Program-made: the position numbers and the translations under genes | Origin: Betaproteobacteria bacterium HGW-Betaproteobacteria-3 | GTDB taxonomy: Bacteria; Pseudomonadota; Gammaproteobacteria; Burkholderiales; Burkholderiaceae_C | NCBI GenBank assembly: GCA_002842205.1 | Contig: PHCI01000014.1 | Coordinates: 27,836-91,835, forward strand | Direction: 5' to 3' | DNA length: 64,000 nt | The notes under the pieces: generated by a model | Database searches by the model: none | Seen by the model: only the letters and a program-made list of their open reading frames with translations | Told to the model about the DNA's origin: nothing | Shown: positions 1 to 10,516 of the stretch, in pieces | Layout: every line of letters begins with the position of its first letter | Position numbering within the stretch: position 1 is the stretch's first letter

Positions 1-1484
<1,484 letters not shown>

Positions 1485-1619
1485 CGAAAAGTCTCCTTGG
1501 TGGCAAGTGGGATCACGGTGGGACAAGATGGTAGCGCGGACGCGCAGTCCACCGCGAACCGTGCGCCCGAAATGCCCCTGCACAGCGGCCGGCCGCGTAA
1601 CCCACGCGACAATGCAGGC

Positions 1620-3146
1620 ATGGATTCCGCCACCGATTCGCCGCGTCGGCCCGCCCTTTCCCCGCTTCTGCGCGAGGCTTTTGCCACGCTGGGCCCGGCG
1701 TTCTACACCGACGTTGCGCCCTGGACCCTGCCCGACCCGTATTGGGTGGTGCGCAGCCGTGCCCTGGCGCGCGAGCTGGGCCTGGACGATGCCTGGCTGG
1801 AGTCCGACGAAGCCTTGCAGGCGCTTTCGGGCAACGCGCTGCTGACCGGCAGCACGCCGCGCGCTGGCGTGTACAGCGGCCACCAGTTCGGCCTGTGGGC
1901 CGGGCAACTGGGCGACGGACGGGCCCTGTCGCTGGGCGAGCTGGACGCACCCGGCGGCCCGCAGGAACTGCAAATCAAGGGCGCCGGGCGCACGCCCTAT
2001 TCGCGCCGCGGCGATGGGCGGGCCGTGCTGCGATCGAGCATCCGCGAATTTCTGTGCAGCGAGGCCATGCACGGCCTGGGCATCCCAACGACCCGTGCAC
2101 TGTGCGTCACCGGCGCCGACGTGCCGATCCGCCGCGAGGAGATGGAAACCGCCGCCGTGCTCACCCGCACCGCGCCGAGCTTCCTGCGGTTTGGCCACTT
2201 TGAGCACTTTTCGCACCATGGCCAGCACGCCGAACTGCGCCGACTGGCCGACCACGTGATCGACCGCTTCTACCCCGCTTGCCGCGACACCGACCGGTTC
2301 TCGGGCAACCCCTACGCTGCGCTGCTGGAGGCCGTGAGCGAGCGCACCGCAGCGCTGCTGGCGCAATGGCAGGCGGTGGGGTTTTGCCACGGCGTCATGA
2401 ACACCGACAACATGAGCATCCTGGGCCTGACGCTTGATTACGGCCCGTTCCAGTTCATGGACGCGTTCAGCTTCGGGCACATCTGCAACCACACCGATGT
2501 GCAGGGCCGCTACGCGTTTGGCAAACAACCCAATGTGGCGTACTGGAACCTGTTCTGCCTCGGGCAGGCCTTGTTGCCGCTGATCGACGATTCCGACCTT
2601 GCGCTGGCGGCGCTGGAGTCTTACAAGACGGTGTACCCGCGCGAATACGAAGGCCGGATGCGGGCCAAGCTGGGCTTGCCAGATGCCCACCCGGACGACC
2701 GCGTGCTGATCGAATCCCTCCTGAAGCTGATGGCGCAGGGCGGCGTGGATTTCACCCTGTTCTGGCGTCGGCTGAGCCAATGGGCCGCGACCCGCGTCCC
2801 CGCCCCCACCGCCTTGCCCGGCGAAGACCCGGCGGCGGCTCCCGTGCGCGACCTGTTTCTGGACCGCGCTGCGGCAGACCACTGGATGCTTCAATATTCA
2901 GAGCGAACTATCGCCATTCCACGGGGGCTAATGGCCAATTTTATGCTAAAAACCAACCCCAAGTACGTGTTGCGTAACCATCTGGCCGAGATCGCCATCC
3001 GGCAGGCGAAACTAAAAGATTTCACCGAAGTCGAAAACCTGCTGACGGTGCTGCAAAATCCGTTTGACGAACACCCGGCGCATGAAGACTGGGCCGGCTT
3101 GCCGCCTGAATGGGCGGCTGCCATCGAAATCAGCTGCTCGTCCTGA
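1620..3146 (+). CDS. selO: Protein adenylyltransferase SelO (YdiU)
   Basis: SelO is a pseudokinase-fold enzyme that transfers AMP from ATP to Ser/Thr/Tyr of redox proteins. The family blocks are present: [30 protein letters not shown] and [13 protein letters not shown]. Asp263 and Asn264 match the catalytic and metal residues, and Asp273 lies in DYGPF. The protein ends in Cys-Ser-Ser (Cys506), the bacterial form of the C-terminal Sec-Ser-Ser of eukaryotic SELENOO. The start at ATG 1620 gives 508 residues; the frame stays open upstream but without homology. Residues about 424-443 are encoded by a dispersed repeat and look like an insertion just before the conserved NPKYVLRN block. msrB, another redox-repair gene, follows after 43 bp. 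Confidence 0.93.
   Translation: MDSATDSPRRPALSPLLREAFATLGPAFYTDVAPWTLPDPYWVVRSRALARELGLDDAWLESDEALQALSGNALLTGSTPRAGVYSGHQFGLWAGQLGDGRALSLGELDAPGGPQELQIKGAGRTPYSRRGDGRAVLRSSIREFLCSEAMHGLGIPTTRALCVTGADVPIRREEMETAAVLTRTAPSFLRFGHFEHFSHHGQHAELRRLADHVIDRFYPACRDTDRFSGNPYAALLEAVSERTAALLAQWQAVGFCHGVMNTDNMSILGLTLDYGPFQFMDAFSFGHICNHTDVQGRYAFGKQPNVAYWNLFCLGQALLPLIDDSDLALAALESYKTVYPREYEGRMRAKLGLPDAHPDDRVLIESLLKLMAQGGVDFTLFWRRLSQWAATRVPAPTALPGEDPAAAPVRDLFLDRAAADHWMLQYSERTIAIPRGLMANFMLKTNPKYVLRNHLAEIAIRQAKLKDFTEVENLLTVLQNPFDEHPAHEDWAGLPPEWAAAIEISCSS
2889..2947 (+). repeat. Dispersed ACGGGGGCT repeat, copy in selO
   Basis: About 59 bp containing GAACTATCGCCATTCC then ACGGGGGCTAATGGCC and an AT-rich end. It matches the copies at 35931 (almost the same left part) and 61889. 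It lies in sense orientation inside selO and is read through without a stop, adding about 20 residues. Confidence 0.8.
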
Positions 3147-3189
3147 TGCATGTACATTTGCCTCGTTACCACGCCACCGCACAGACCCT

Positions 3190-3600
3190 ATGCCCTTCAA
3201 GATCGAGAAAACCAATGTCGAATGGGATGCATTGCTGACCCAGAAAGGCGCCGAGCCCCTGGCCTTCATGGTGACCCGCGGTGAAGCCACCGAACCGCCC
3301 TTCACGGGGCGGCTGCTCAAGATCAAGGCGGACGGCATTTACGGCTGCGTGTGCTGCGGCAAGCCCTTGTTTGATTCGTCCTCCAAGTTCGAATCCGGCA
3401 CCGGCTGGCCCAGCTTCTTCCAGCCCATCAGCAACGACGCCGTGGCCACCAAGGTCGATGGCATCCTCTGGATGAAACGCACCGAAGTCCATTGCGCCGA
3501 CTGCGGCGCCCACATGGGCCATGTGTTTGAGGACGGCCCGGCGCCGTCAGGCCTGCGCTACTGCATGAATTCGGCGTCGCTGCAGTTCAAGCCCGCATGA
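3190..3600 (+). CDS. msrB: Peptide-methionine (R)-S-oxide reductase MsrB
   Basis: Reduces the R-epimer of methionine sulfoxide in proteins using thioredoxin. The 136-residue protein has the two zinc CxxC pairs (Cys53/Cys56 and Cys102/Cys105), the GTGWPSF substrate loop and the catalytic Cys125 in RYCMNSASL, so it should be fully active. The start at ATG 3190 gives a protein of normal family length. Its stop overlaps the start of yciB (ATGA at 3597-3600), so the two are probably translationally coupled. Together with the upstream SelO this makes a small oxidative-stress repair group. Confidence 0.96.
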   Translation: MPFKIEKTNVEWDALLTQKGAEPLAFMVTRGEATEPPFTGRLLKIKADGIYGCVCCGKPLFDSSSKFESGTGWPSFFQPISNDAVATKVDGILWMKRTEVHCADCGAHMGHVFEDGPAPSGLRYCMNSASLQFKPA

Positions 3601-4148
3601 AAATCCTGATCGACTTCTTCCCGATCCTGCTGTTCTTCGGGGCCTACAAGTGGTTTGACATCTACACCGCCACCGGCGTGCTGATGGCCGCCACCGTGCT
3701 GCAGATGGCCACCATCTACGCCATCGACCGCAAGCTGCAGACTATGCACAAGGCCACCCTGGTGCTGGTGCTGCTGTTCGGCGCCCTGACGCTGGCGCTG
3801 CACGACGACCGCTTCATCAAGTGGAAGCCCACCGTGCTGTATGCCGCCATGGCCATCGCGCTGGCGGTGGCGCTGTGGGGGCTGCGCAAGAACTTCCTCA
3901 AGCTCATGCTGGGCAGCCAGCTGGACCTGCCCGACGCCGTCTGGGGCCGACTGAACGTGGCGTGGATCGTCTACTGCGCGTTCATGGCCGGCATCAACGG
4001 CTATGTGGCCGCGTTCTACAGCACCGAAGCCTGGGTCAACTTCAAGCTGTGGGGGTATGCGTTTCCGCTGGTCTTCATCGTCGGCCAGGGGCTGTACATT
4101 TCACGCCACCTCAAACCCGACAGCCCGTCGGACGGCGCCGGAACCTGA
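3597..4148 (+). CDS. yciB: Inner membrane septation protein A (YciB/IspZ family)
   Basis: A 183-residue polytopic membrane protein. The N-terminus [19 protein letters not shown] and the following block with five hydrophobic segments are characteristic of YciB, which in enterobacteria contributes to envelope integrity and to septum formation. Conserved features include the FFAYK-like motif near residue 15 and the KPTVLY motif near residue 77. It overlaps msrB by four bases and is followed three bases after its stop by the bolA-like gene, so the three genes form one transcription unit. Confidence 0.92.
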   Translation: MKILIDFFPILLFFGAYKWFDIYTATGVLMAATVLQMATIYAIDRKLQTMHKATLVLVLLFGALTLALHDDRFIKWKPTVLYAAMAIALAVALWGLRKNFLKLMLGSQLDLPDAVWGRLNVAWIVYCAFMAGINGYVAAFYSTEAWVNFKLWGYAFPLVFIVGQGLYISRHLKPDSPSDGAGT

Positions 4149-4151
4149 GCC

Positions 4152-4418
4152 ATGACCCCACTGCCCCAAGCCGAACAACTCGACGCCCGGCTGCGCGCCA
4201 CCCTGCAGCCGACGGCGCTCACCGTCATCGACGAGAGCGCCTCGCACGCGGGCCACGCCGGTGCCGGCCCCGAGGGTTATGGCACGCATTTCCGCGTGCG
4301 GATTTCGACACCTTTATTTACAGGTTTGTCGCGCGTTGCCAAGCATCGCCTTGTGTATGATGCGCTGCAAGATTTCATCGATCAGGGCGTTCACGCGATC
4401 GCCATCGAAGCCATCTGA
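4152..4418 (+). CDS. BolA family protein
   Basis: An 88-residue BolA-fold protein. BolA proteins partner with monothiol glutaredoxins in iron-sulfur cluster handling and can bind DNA. The conserved C-terminal block includes FxGLSRVAKHRLVYDAL and the end HAIAIEAI, with the helix-turn region around residues 57-75. It is immediately downstream of yciB. Which BolA subtype it is (BolA, IbaG or a lineage-specific form) is not clear from sequence reading alone. Confidence 0.9.
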   Translation: MTPLPQAEQLDARLRATLQPTALTVIDESASHAGHAGAGPEGYGTHFRVRISTPLFTGLSRVAKHRLVYDALQDFIDQGVHAIAIEAI

Positions 4419-4474
4419 AGCCCACGGTCCATCGCATCCGCAACACCCGCCAACGCCCTTCAAAACGGTTTATT

Positions 4475-4516
4475 TGCTTCATTTAAAATAGCAAACAATG
4501 ACCATTCCGCAAGGGA
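4475..4516 (+). repeat. Partial dispersed repeat upstream of the parvulin gene
   Basis: Only the left half of the dispersed repeat is recognisable (GCTTCATTTAAAATAGC then AAACAATGACCATTCCGC). The ACGGGGG core has decayed to GCAAGGG. It lies 17 bp upstream of the parvulin start codon, so it forms most of that gene's leader and may supply or displace its promoter (the TTTAAAAT stretch is -10-like). Confidence 0.6.
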
Positions 4517-4532
4517 AAGACAGGAAAAATCC

Positions 4533-5318
4533 ATGAAAAAGCAACTGACCACGGCACTCGCCGCTGCCGCCCTGCTGGGCGCCCTTGCCGTGCCGGCACA
4601 GGCCCAGAACGTGGCCATCGTGAACGGCAAGGCCATCCCGACCGCCCGCCTGGACGCGCTGGCCCAACAGGTCGCACGCTCGGGCCGCCCGGTGTCGCCC
4701 GACATGCAAAACCAGCTCAAGGAAGAAGTGATCGCCCGCGAGATCTTCATGCAGGAGGCGCAAAAGACTGGCCTTGATGCATCGGACGACTACAAGAACC
4801 AGATCGAGCTGGCGCGCCAGACCATCCTCATCCGCGAACTGTTCGCCGACTTCCAGAAGAAAAACCCCGTGACCGACGCCGAAATCCAGGCCGAATACGA
4901 CAAGTTCGTGGCCGCCAACGGGGGCAAGGAATACCGCGCGCGCCATATCCTGGTCGAGAAGGAAGCCGACGCCAAGGCCATCATCGCGTCGCTCAAAAAG
5001 GGCGGCAAGTTTGAAGACATCGCCAAGAAGCAGTCCAAGGACCCGGGCTCCGGCGCCAACGGCGGCGACCTCGACTGGGCCAACGCCAGCAGCTACGTGA
5101 AAGAGTTTTCCGAAGCCATGGTCAAGCTCAACAAGGGCCAGCTGACCGACGCGCCCGTGAAAAGCCAGTTCGGCTACCACGTGATCCGCCTTGACGATGT
5201 GCGCGAAGCCCAATTGCCCAAGGTCGAAGATGTCAAGCCGCAAATCGCCCAGCAACTGCTGCAGCAAAAGCTGTCCAAGTACCAGGAAGACCTTCGCGCC
5301 AAGGCGAAGATCGAATAA
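4533..5318 (+). CDS. Periplasmic peptidyl-prolyl cis-trans isomerase, parvulin (PpiC/SurA) type
   Basis: Catalyses proline isomerisation and acts as a chaperone for exported proteins. The 261 residues begin with a clear signal peptide (MKKQLTTALAAAALLGALA, cleaved after AQA near residue 24). A SurA-N-like helical part follows, then a rotamase domain from about residue 132 with RARHILVEKEADAK, SKDPGSGANGGDLDW and FGYHVIRLDD. A ribosome site (AGGA) precedes the ATG. A strong terminator follows, so the gene closes the selO-side group. A dispersed-repeat remnant occupies its leader. Confidence 0.93.
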   Translation: MKKQLTTALAAAALLGALAVPAQAQNVAIVNGKAIPTARLDALAQQVARSGRPVSPDMQNQLKEEVIAREIFMQEAQKTGLDASDDYKNQIELARQTILIRELFADFQKKNPVTDAEIQAEYDKFVAANGGKEYRARHILVEKEADAKAIIASLKKGGKFEDIAKKQSKDPGSGANGGDLDWANASSYVKEFSEAMVKLNKGQLTDAPVKSQFGYHVIRLDDVREAQLPKVEDVKPQIAQQLLQQKLSKYQEDLRAKAKIE

Positions 5319-5355
5319 CCCGATCCGCACGGCAGCAGCCGATGCACCTTGAATG

Positions 5356-5379
5356 AAGCGGCCTGCGGGCCGCTTTTTT
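5356..5379 (+). terminator. Rho-independent terminator after the parvulin gene
   Basis: Perfect 8-bp stem AAGCGGCC / GGCCGCTT with a TGCG loop, followed by a run of T. It lies 38 bp after the parvulin stop and before the convergent DUF1624 gene. Confidence 0.9.
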
Positions 5380-5432
5380 CATGGCAGTGGGCGCGCGGCG
5401 CTGTCCGCCACTGACCACCCGCCAACGGTCAA

Positions 5433-6203
5433 TCACTTCAGCGCCGCCAGCGCCATCAGCACACCGATCAGCACCGGCTGATGCACCATGTAATAGCTGA
5501 GAGACCAGCGGCCCAGCCACGCCAGCGGCCGCAGTGCAGCGGGCATGGGCCGTGCCGCGGCCCGGCCCGGGCGCCGGGCCCGCCACTGGCCGACTGCCAC
5601 GCCCCACCACATCACCCCGAGCCAGGGGAATACGGGCACGTAATCCTCGGTGACGGGCTTGGCCGTGATCCAGCCCAGCCAATTGAGCCATGGCGCGTTG
5701 AATATTGAAGAAAATTCGGCGCCATCCCCCGTCGAAAGGACATACTTTGCTATCAACGGCGTCGCAATTGCCAACCCGCCCGCGGGCCACAACCACGCGC
5801 CCCACCCGGCGCTCAGGCGCGCCAGCAGCAACATCACGGCCATGCCGTGCAGCACGCCAAAGTAGATGAAGCTCTTGGGGTACATCCAGTACGACGCGGC
5901 GGTGACCAGCAAGGCGCAACCCGCCACCTGGGCCCAGCGGCGCCAGAACCGGCGCCAGGGTTGCGCCTGCTGGACGGCAATCGCCTGCCCCATGCCGGCA
6001 CACAGCAGAAACAGGCTCACGATGGCGGTGCGCTGCCAGGTCCAGAACGGGTCGGTGTAGAAGTTCTGGCGGATGTAGCCAAAGTGATTCAGGTCAAAAC
6101 ACAGGTGGTAGGCGGTCATCCACACCATGGCCAGGCCACGCAGGGCGTCCACACCGCCCCAGCGGGAGGGCTCGGAAAAATGGGCTGCAGGGGTGGCACG
6201 CAT
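5433..6203 (-). CDS. DUF1624 / heparan-alpha-glucosaminide N-acetyltransferase-like membrane protein
   Basis: A 256-residue multi-pass membrane protein. The N-terminal motif RWGGVDALRGLAMVWMTAYH followed by CFDLNHF is typical of the DUF1624 (HGSNAT catalytic-domain) family, related to membrane acyltransferases; seven or more hydrophobic segments are visible. In the lysosomal relative the role is transmembrane acetyl transfer, but the bacterial substrate is unknown. Start chosen at ATG 6203; an ATG at 6233 is also in frame. Residues about 150-167 (KYVLSTGDGAEFSSIF) are encoded by a dispersed repeat and replace a loop or helix end between membrane segments. Confidence 0.8.
   Translation of the reverse strand: MRATPAAHFSEPSRWGGVDALRGLAMVWMTAYHLCFDLNHFGYIRQNFYTDPFWTWQRTAIVSLFLLCAGMGQAIAVQQAQPWRRFWRRWAQVAGCALLVTAASYWMYPKSFIYFGVLHGMAVMLLLARLSAGWGAWLWPAGGLAIATPLIAKYVLSTGDGAEFSSIFNAPWLNWLGWITAKPVTEDYVPVFPWLGVMWWGVAVGQWRARRPGRAAARPMPAALRPLAWLGRWSLSYYMVHQPVLIGVLMALAALK
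5701..5755 (-). repeat. Dispersed ACGGGGGCT repeat, copy in DUF1624 gene
   Basis: Read on the minus strand it runs TTGATAGCAAAGTATGTCC, then TTTCGACGGGGGATGGCGCC and an AT-rich end. It is in the same orientation as the gene, and the frame (ACG GGG GAT) matches that used in the ABC-F and nadD copies. Confidence 0.7.
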
Positions 6204-6298
6204 CCCACCACCATACCTGAAGCGATACCTCAAGCTTCGTCATGGACATGGCTGCGCTGCGCCGTATCATGAGGCAGTGCATCACCAAGGATTCGACG

Positions 6299-6751
6299 AT
6301 GAAAATACTGCTTCCCATTGACGGCTCGGAACTCTCGCTGCACGAGGTTCGCTTTGCCATGAAGCTGCTGCGCGAGGGCCTGCAGGCCAACTTCCTGCTG
6401 GTCAACGTCCAGGAGCCCGCCACCCTGTACGAGATGGTGACCGCACCGGACCCGGCCGTGCTCGAATCCGTGAGCCAGGCCGCCGGCAGCCACGCGCTGC
6501 AACCGGCGATGGCGCTGCTCAAGCAGGCCGGCATGGCCTGCGAAACCGCCGTGATCACCGGCGACCCGGCCCATGCAGTGCTGGAGTTGATCGAACAACA
6601 CGGCTGCGAGATGGTCATCATGGGCACGCGCGGCCAGGGCTTGCTGCGCAGCGCATTGACCGGCTCGGTGGCGCAGACGCTCATGCACGATGCGCCGGTG
6701 CCGGTGCTGCTGGTCAAGCCGCCGCCGGACGAGGACACGGCCGACACCTGA
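6299..6751 (+). CDS. Universal stress protein (UspA family)
   Basis: A 150-residue single-domain Usp. The start MKILLPIDGSE at ATG 6299 is the family N-terminus. The ATP-binding signature G-x2-G-x9-G-(S/T) is present as GTRGQGLLRSALTGS near residues 113-127, followed by the VPVLLVKP end strand, so this is an ATP-binding type. It sits five bases upstream of a cation exchanger and just before a P-type ATPase, which suggests it senses or responds to the same ionic or energy stress. That link is inferred from context. Confidence 0.92.
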   Translation: MKILLPIDGSELSLHEVRFAMKLLREGLQANFLLVNVQEPATLYEMVTAPDPAVLESVSQAAGSHALQPAMALLKQAGMACETAVITGDPAHAVLELIEQHGCEMVIMGTRGQGLLRSALTGSVAQTLMHDAPVPVLLVKPPPDEDTADT

Positions 6752-6756
6752 ACCCC

Positions 6757-7797
6757 ATGTCGGCCGCAAGCTTGATCTGGCTGCAGTTCGCGGCCTGCGC
6801 CCTGCTGATCGGCGCGGCGGGCTTTCAGCTTTCGCGCTACGGCGACGTGATCGCGCGGCGCACCGGGCTGTCGGGCAGCTGGATCGGCCTGGCCCTGCTG
6901 GCCACGGTCACGTCCCTGCCCGAGTTGGCCACGGGCATCACCAGTGTCACGGTGGCCCAGGCGCCCAACGTGGCCGTGGGCAACGCGTTGGGCAGCTGCG
7001 TGCTGAACCTGGTGTTTCTGGTCGTCATTGATTTCATTTTCCGGGAAGAACCCGTCTGGCACCGAGCCAGCCAGGGGCATGTGCTGGCCGCCGCCTTTGG
7101 CGTGGTGCTGCTGGGCTTCACGCTGGTCAGTCTGTTGATGAGCCACCTGACAGCGACGGGCCCATCGGGCGCAGCGGCGGCCACGGCGCCGCTGGGCATC
7201 GGGCTGGCCACGCCGGTGGTTCTGGCCCTTTATTTTGTGGCCATGCGCACGGTCTTCAGTTACGAGCGCGCCCATGCCGTGACCAGCACCCTTGGTGACG
7301 CGTTGGCGAAACCGCTCCTGACCTTGCGCGTGGCATGCATCCGCTTCGCCATGGCCGCCGCAGTGGTCGTGGGCGCCGGTCTCTGGTTGCCTTTTGTCGC
7401 CGTGCGCCTGGCAGCCGTCATGGGCTGGAACGGAAGCTTTGTCGGCAGCCTGTTCGTGGCGATCGTCACCACCCTGCCCGAACTGGCCGTCACCATGTCG
7501 GCGCTGCGCCTGGGGGCGCTGGACATGGCCATCGGGAATCTGCTGGGCAGCAACCTGTTCAACGTGACCATCATCGCGGTGGACGACCTGTTCTATCGCC
7601 CCGGCTCGCTGCTGGCCCATGTGTCACCGGTGCATGCCGTGACAGCCGGATCGGCCATCATCATGACGGGGCTGGCGATGGTGGGCCTGTTTTTCCGCCC
7701 CGGTTCTCGGGTGCTGCGCGCGGTGGGCTGGGTGAGCCTGGGGCTGGCGGCGATGTACCTGCTCAACACCTATGTGCTGTTCCTCCATGGCGAATGA
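6757..7797 (+). CDS. Sodium:calcium antiporter family (CaCA) membrane protein
   Basis: A 346-residue cation/Ca2+ exchanger with the two inverted alpha-repeats of the CaCA superfamily: TSLPELATGITSV...VGNALGSCVLN (about residues 52-86) and TTLPELAVTMSAL...IGNLLGSNLFN (about residues 243-277). Each contains the acidic ion-binding PEL motif. About ten membrane segments are evident, with a cytoplasmic loop near the middle. Its last 11 bases overlap the start of the P-type ATPase gene, implying coupled expression. Substrate is probably Ca2+ exchanged against Na+ or H+, but it has not been shown for this branch. Confidence 0.88.
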   Translation: MSAASLIWLQFAACALLIGAAGFQLSRYGDVIARRTGLSGSWIGLALLATVTSLPELATGITSVTVAQAPNVAVGNALGSCVLNLVFLVVIDFIFREEPVWHRASQGHVLAAAFGVVLLGFTLVSLLMSHLTATGPSGAAAATAPLGIGLATPVVLALYFVAMRTVFSYERAHAVTSTLGDALAKPLLTLRVACIRFAMAAAVVVGAGLWLPFVAVRLAAVMGWNGSFVGSLFVAIVTTLPELAVTMSALRLGALDMAIGNLLGSNLFNVTIIAVDDLFYRPGSLLAHVSPVHAVTAGSAIIMTGLAMVGLFFRPGSRVLRAVGWVSLGLAAMYLLNTYVLFLHGE

Positions 7798-10483
7798 AAA
7801 GTCTTCTGTGACGCCCACGCCCACGGCTGCCGCTTCGGCTGCCGAAGACTGGCATCTGCGCGATGTGCACGAGATCGCCCATGCGCACGGCGTGGACCCA
7901 TCCCATGGACTGGCGCACACCGAGGCCGAGCGTCGCGCGCAACTGCACGGCGCCAACGCGCTGGCGAGCACGCCCGGCCGGCGCTGGCCCGGTCTGCTGG
8001 CCGACCAGTTCAAGGATTTCATGATCCTGGTGCTGCTGGCCGCCGCCGTGGTGTCGGGCGTGATCGGCGACCTGGTGGACACACTGGCCATCGTGGTCAT
8101 CGTGGTGCTCAACGCGGTGGTCGGCTTCGTGCAGGCCTGGCGTGCCGACAAGGCCATGGCCGCGCTGCGGCAGCTGGCGGCGGCGCACGCCACCGTGCTG
8201 CGTGACGGAGCCCCGCGGCGCATCCCGGCCAGCGGTGTGGTGCCTGGCGACATCGTGCTGCTCGAGGCGGGCAATCAGGTGCCGGCCGATCTGCGCCTGA
8301 TGGACCTCGCCCAGTTCAAGGTGGACGAGTCGGCACTGACCGGTGAATCGGTGACGGTGGAAAAGCACGCCTCGACCCTGCGCGGTGCAGTGCATGCGCT
8401 TGGCGATCGCCTGAACATGGCTTTCAAGGGCACCACGGCCACGCACGGCCGGGCGCGTGGCCTGGTGGTGGCCACCGGAATGGCCACCGAGTTGGGCAAG
8501 GTCGCGGCGCTGCTGGACCGCGACACCGACCGCAGCACCCCGTTGCAGCGCCGACTGGCGGCGTTTGGCAAGCGGCTGGCCTTGGCGGTCATCGCGATCT
8601 GCGCGGTGATATTTACCGTGGGCGTGCTGCGCGGTGAGTCGCCCCTGCTGATGGCGTTGACCGCGATCAGCCTGGCGGTGGCCGCCATCCCCGAGGCGTT
8701 GCCGGCGGTGGTCACCGTGTTGCTGGCACTGGGCGCACGAAAGATGGTGAGCTTCCATGCGTTGGTCCGCCGCCTGCCGTCGGTGGAAACGCTGGGTTCG
8801 GTCACCTTCATCTGCTCCGACAAGACCGGCACCTTGACGCAGAACCGCATGCATGCCGAGCTGCTGTGGACGTGCCATGACACCTGGCGGCCTGGCACCA
8901 CGCCACCCGGCCCGTTGCCACAGGAGCTGTTGCGTGGGGCCGCCTTGTGCAACGACGCCACCTCCACGCCGCAAGGCGGCTGGCAAGGCGATCCGACCGA
9001 GACCGCGCTGACGCAGGTCGCCCGCGAAGCCGGGCTTGAAAAATCGGCGCTGGAGCAAATTGCCGCGCGCGTGCTGGAGTTTCCCTTTGACTCCGAACGC
9101 AAGCGCATGACCACCGTGCATGACACCGCCGATGGGCTGGTCGCGTACACCAAGGGGGCGCCTGAATCGGTGGTGACGCAATGCACGGCACAGTGGACGC
9201 CCGAGGGATCGGCGCCCTTCGACCCGGATGCCGTCCTGCGCATGGCTGACGAACTCGCCTCGCAAGGCCTGCGCGTGCTGGCGTTGGCACGGCGCGATCA
9301 TGCCGACCGACCCGACCCGCAAGCGCTGGCGGCCACCGAGAGCGGTCTGTGCCTGATCGGCCTGATCGGCCTGATCGACCCACCCCGCCCTGAAGCCGCA
9401 GCCGCCGTGCGCGATTGCATCACCGCAGGCATCACGCCGGTGATGATCACGGGCGACCACCCGGCCACGGCCTGCGCGATCGCCCACCGGCTGGGCATCG
9501 TGCCAGAGGTCCAGTGCGCCGTGTTGACGGGGGCTGACCTGGCCGCCCTCGACGACGCGGCGCTGAGCGCGCGGGTGCGTGCGGTGCGTGTTTATGCGCG
9601 GGTCGATCCGGCGCAAAAAATCCGCATCGTCGAAGCCCTGCAGGCGCACGGTGAGTTCGTCGCCATGACGGGCGACGGCGTCAACGATGCGCCCGCCCTC
9701 AAGCGCGCAGACATTGGCGTGGCCATGGGCCAGGGCGGCACCGATGTCGCGCGCGAGGCGTCCAGCCTGGTGCTGCTGGACGACAACTTCGCCACCATCG
9801 TGGGGGCGGTGCGTGAGGGGCGGCGCATCTACGACAACATCCGAAAATTCGTGCGCTACGCCATGACCGGCAACTCCGGCGAGATCTGGACCATCTTCCT
9901 CGCGCCACTGCTGTTGTTGCCCATTCCACTGCTGCCCATTCACATCCTCTGGGTCAATCTGGTCACCGACGGCCTGCCGGGGCTGGCGCTGGCGGCCGAG
10001 CCGGCCGAACGCGGCATCATGCAGCGCCCACCGCGCCCACCCACCGAAAGCCTGTTCTCGCACGGCATGTGGCAGCACATTCTGGGCTTCGGGTTGCTGC
10101 TGGCGGGTTTGTGTCTGGGGGTCCAGGCCTGGGCCATTTCCACCGGGCACGCCCATTGGCAGACCATGGTGTTCACGGTGCTCACGCTGGGACAAATGGC
10201 GCACGTGATCGCCATCCGTTCCGAAACCGAATCGACATGGCAACTCGGGCTTCTCAGCAACAAACCCCTGTTGGGCGCGGTGTTGCTGACCTTTGCACTG
10301 CAGATGGCCACCATCTACGTGCCCTGGCTCAACCCGATCTTCAAGACCGAGCCGCTGTCTGCACCGGAACTGGCCATTTGCGTGGCCGCCGCAGCCATCG
10401 TCTGGGGTGCGGTGGAAATTGAAAAGACCTGGCGCCGCCGTCGTGCGGCCACCCGCGACCCCGCCATGGATGCATCGGCATGA
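7787..10483 (+). CDS. SERCA-like P-type Ca2+/cation-transporting ATPase
   Basis: An 898-residue P2-type ATPase. It has the actuator motif TGES, the phosphorylation site DKTGT with Asp345, the N-domain KGAPE motif and the hinge GDGVNDAP near residue 630. Two ion-site helices resemble SERCA: PEALPAVV in M4 and NLVTDGLP in M6, which favours Ca2+ (or Mn2+) over Na+/K+. The start MANEKSSV at 7787 overlaps the exchanger gene by 11 bp; an in-frame ATG at 7772 lies deeper in that gene and is less likely. With the exchanger and Usp it forms a three-gene ion-stress operon. Confidence 0.92.
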   Translation: MANEKSSVTPTPTAAASAAEDWHLRDVHEIAHAHGVDPSHGLAHTEAERRAQLHGANALASTPGRRWPGLLADQFKDFMILVLLAAAVVSGVIGDLVDTLAIVVIVVLNAVVGFVQAWRADKAMAALRQLAAAHATVLRDGAPRRIPASGVVPGDIVLLEAGNQVPADLRLMDLAQFKVDESALTGESVTVEKHASTLRGAVHALGDRLNMAFKGTTATHGRARGLVVATGMATELGKVAALLDRDTDRSTPLQRRLAAFGKRLALAVIAICAVIFTVGVLRGESPLLMALTAISLAVAAIPEALPAVVTVLLALGARKMVSFHALVRRLPSVETLGSVTFICSDKTGTLTQNRMHAELLWTCHDTWRPGTTPPGPLPQELLRGAALCNDATSTPQGGWQGDPTETALTQVAREAGLEKSALEQIAARVLEFPFDSERKRMTTVHDTADGLVAYTKGAPESVVTQCTAQWTPEGSAPFDPDAVLRMADELASQGLRVLALARRDHADRPDPQALAATESGLCLIGLIGLIDPPRPEAAAAVRDCITAGITPVMITGDHPATACAIAHRLGIVPEVQCAVLTGADLAALDDAALSARVRAVRVYARVDPAQKIRIVEALQAHGEFVAMTGDGVNDAPALKRADIGVAMGQGGTDVAREASSLVLLDDNFATIVGAVREGRRIYDNIRKFVRYAMTGNSGEIWTIFLAPLLLLPIPLLPIHILWVNLVTDGLPGLALAAEPAERGIMQRPPRPPTESLFSHGMWQHILGFGLLLAGLCLGVQAWAISTGHAHWQTMVFTVLTLGQMAHVIAIRSETESTWQLGLLSNKPLLGAVLLTFALQMATIYVPWLNPIFKTEPLSAPELAICVAAAAIVWGAVEIEKTWRRRRAATRDPAMDASA

Positions 10484-10516
10484 CCGTGCGCGCGGGACCG
10501 CGCAACCGGCACGGGC

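Noticed and set aside
6094..7620. 508-codon minus-strand open frame
   Set aside because: Antisense to the Usp and exchanger genes, both of which carry clear family motifs; composition typical of a shadow frame.
7763..10243. Long open frame (826 codons) on the minus strand
   Set aside because: Shadow of the P-type ATPase gene, which has all catalytic motifs. The antisense product has no recognisable domain.
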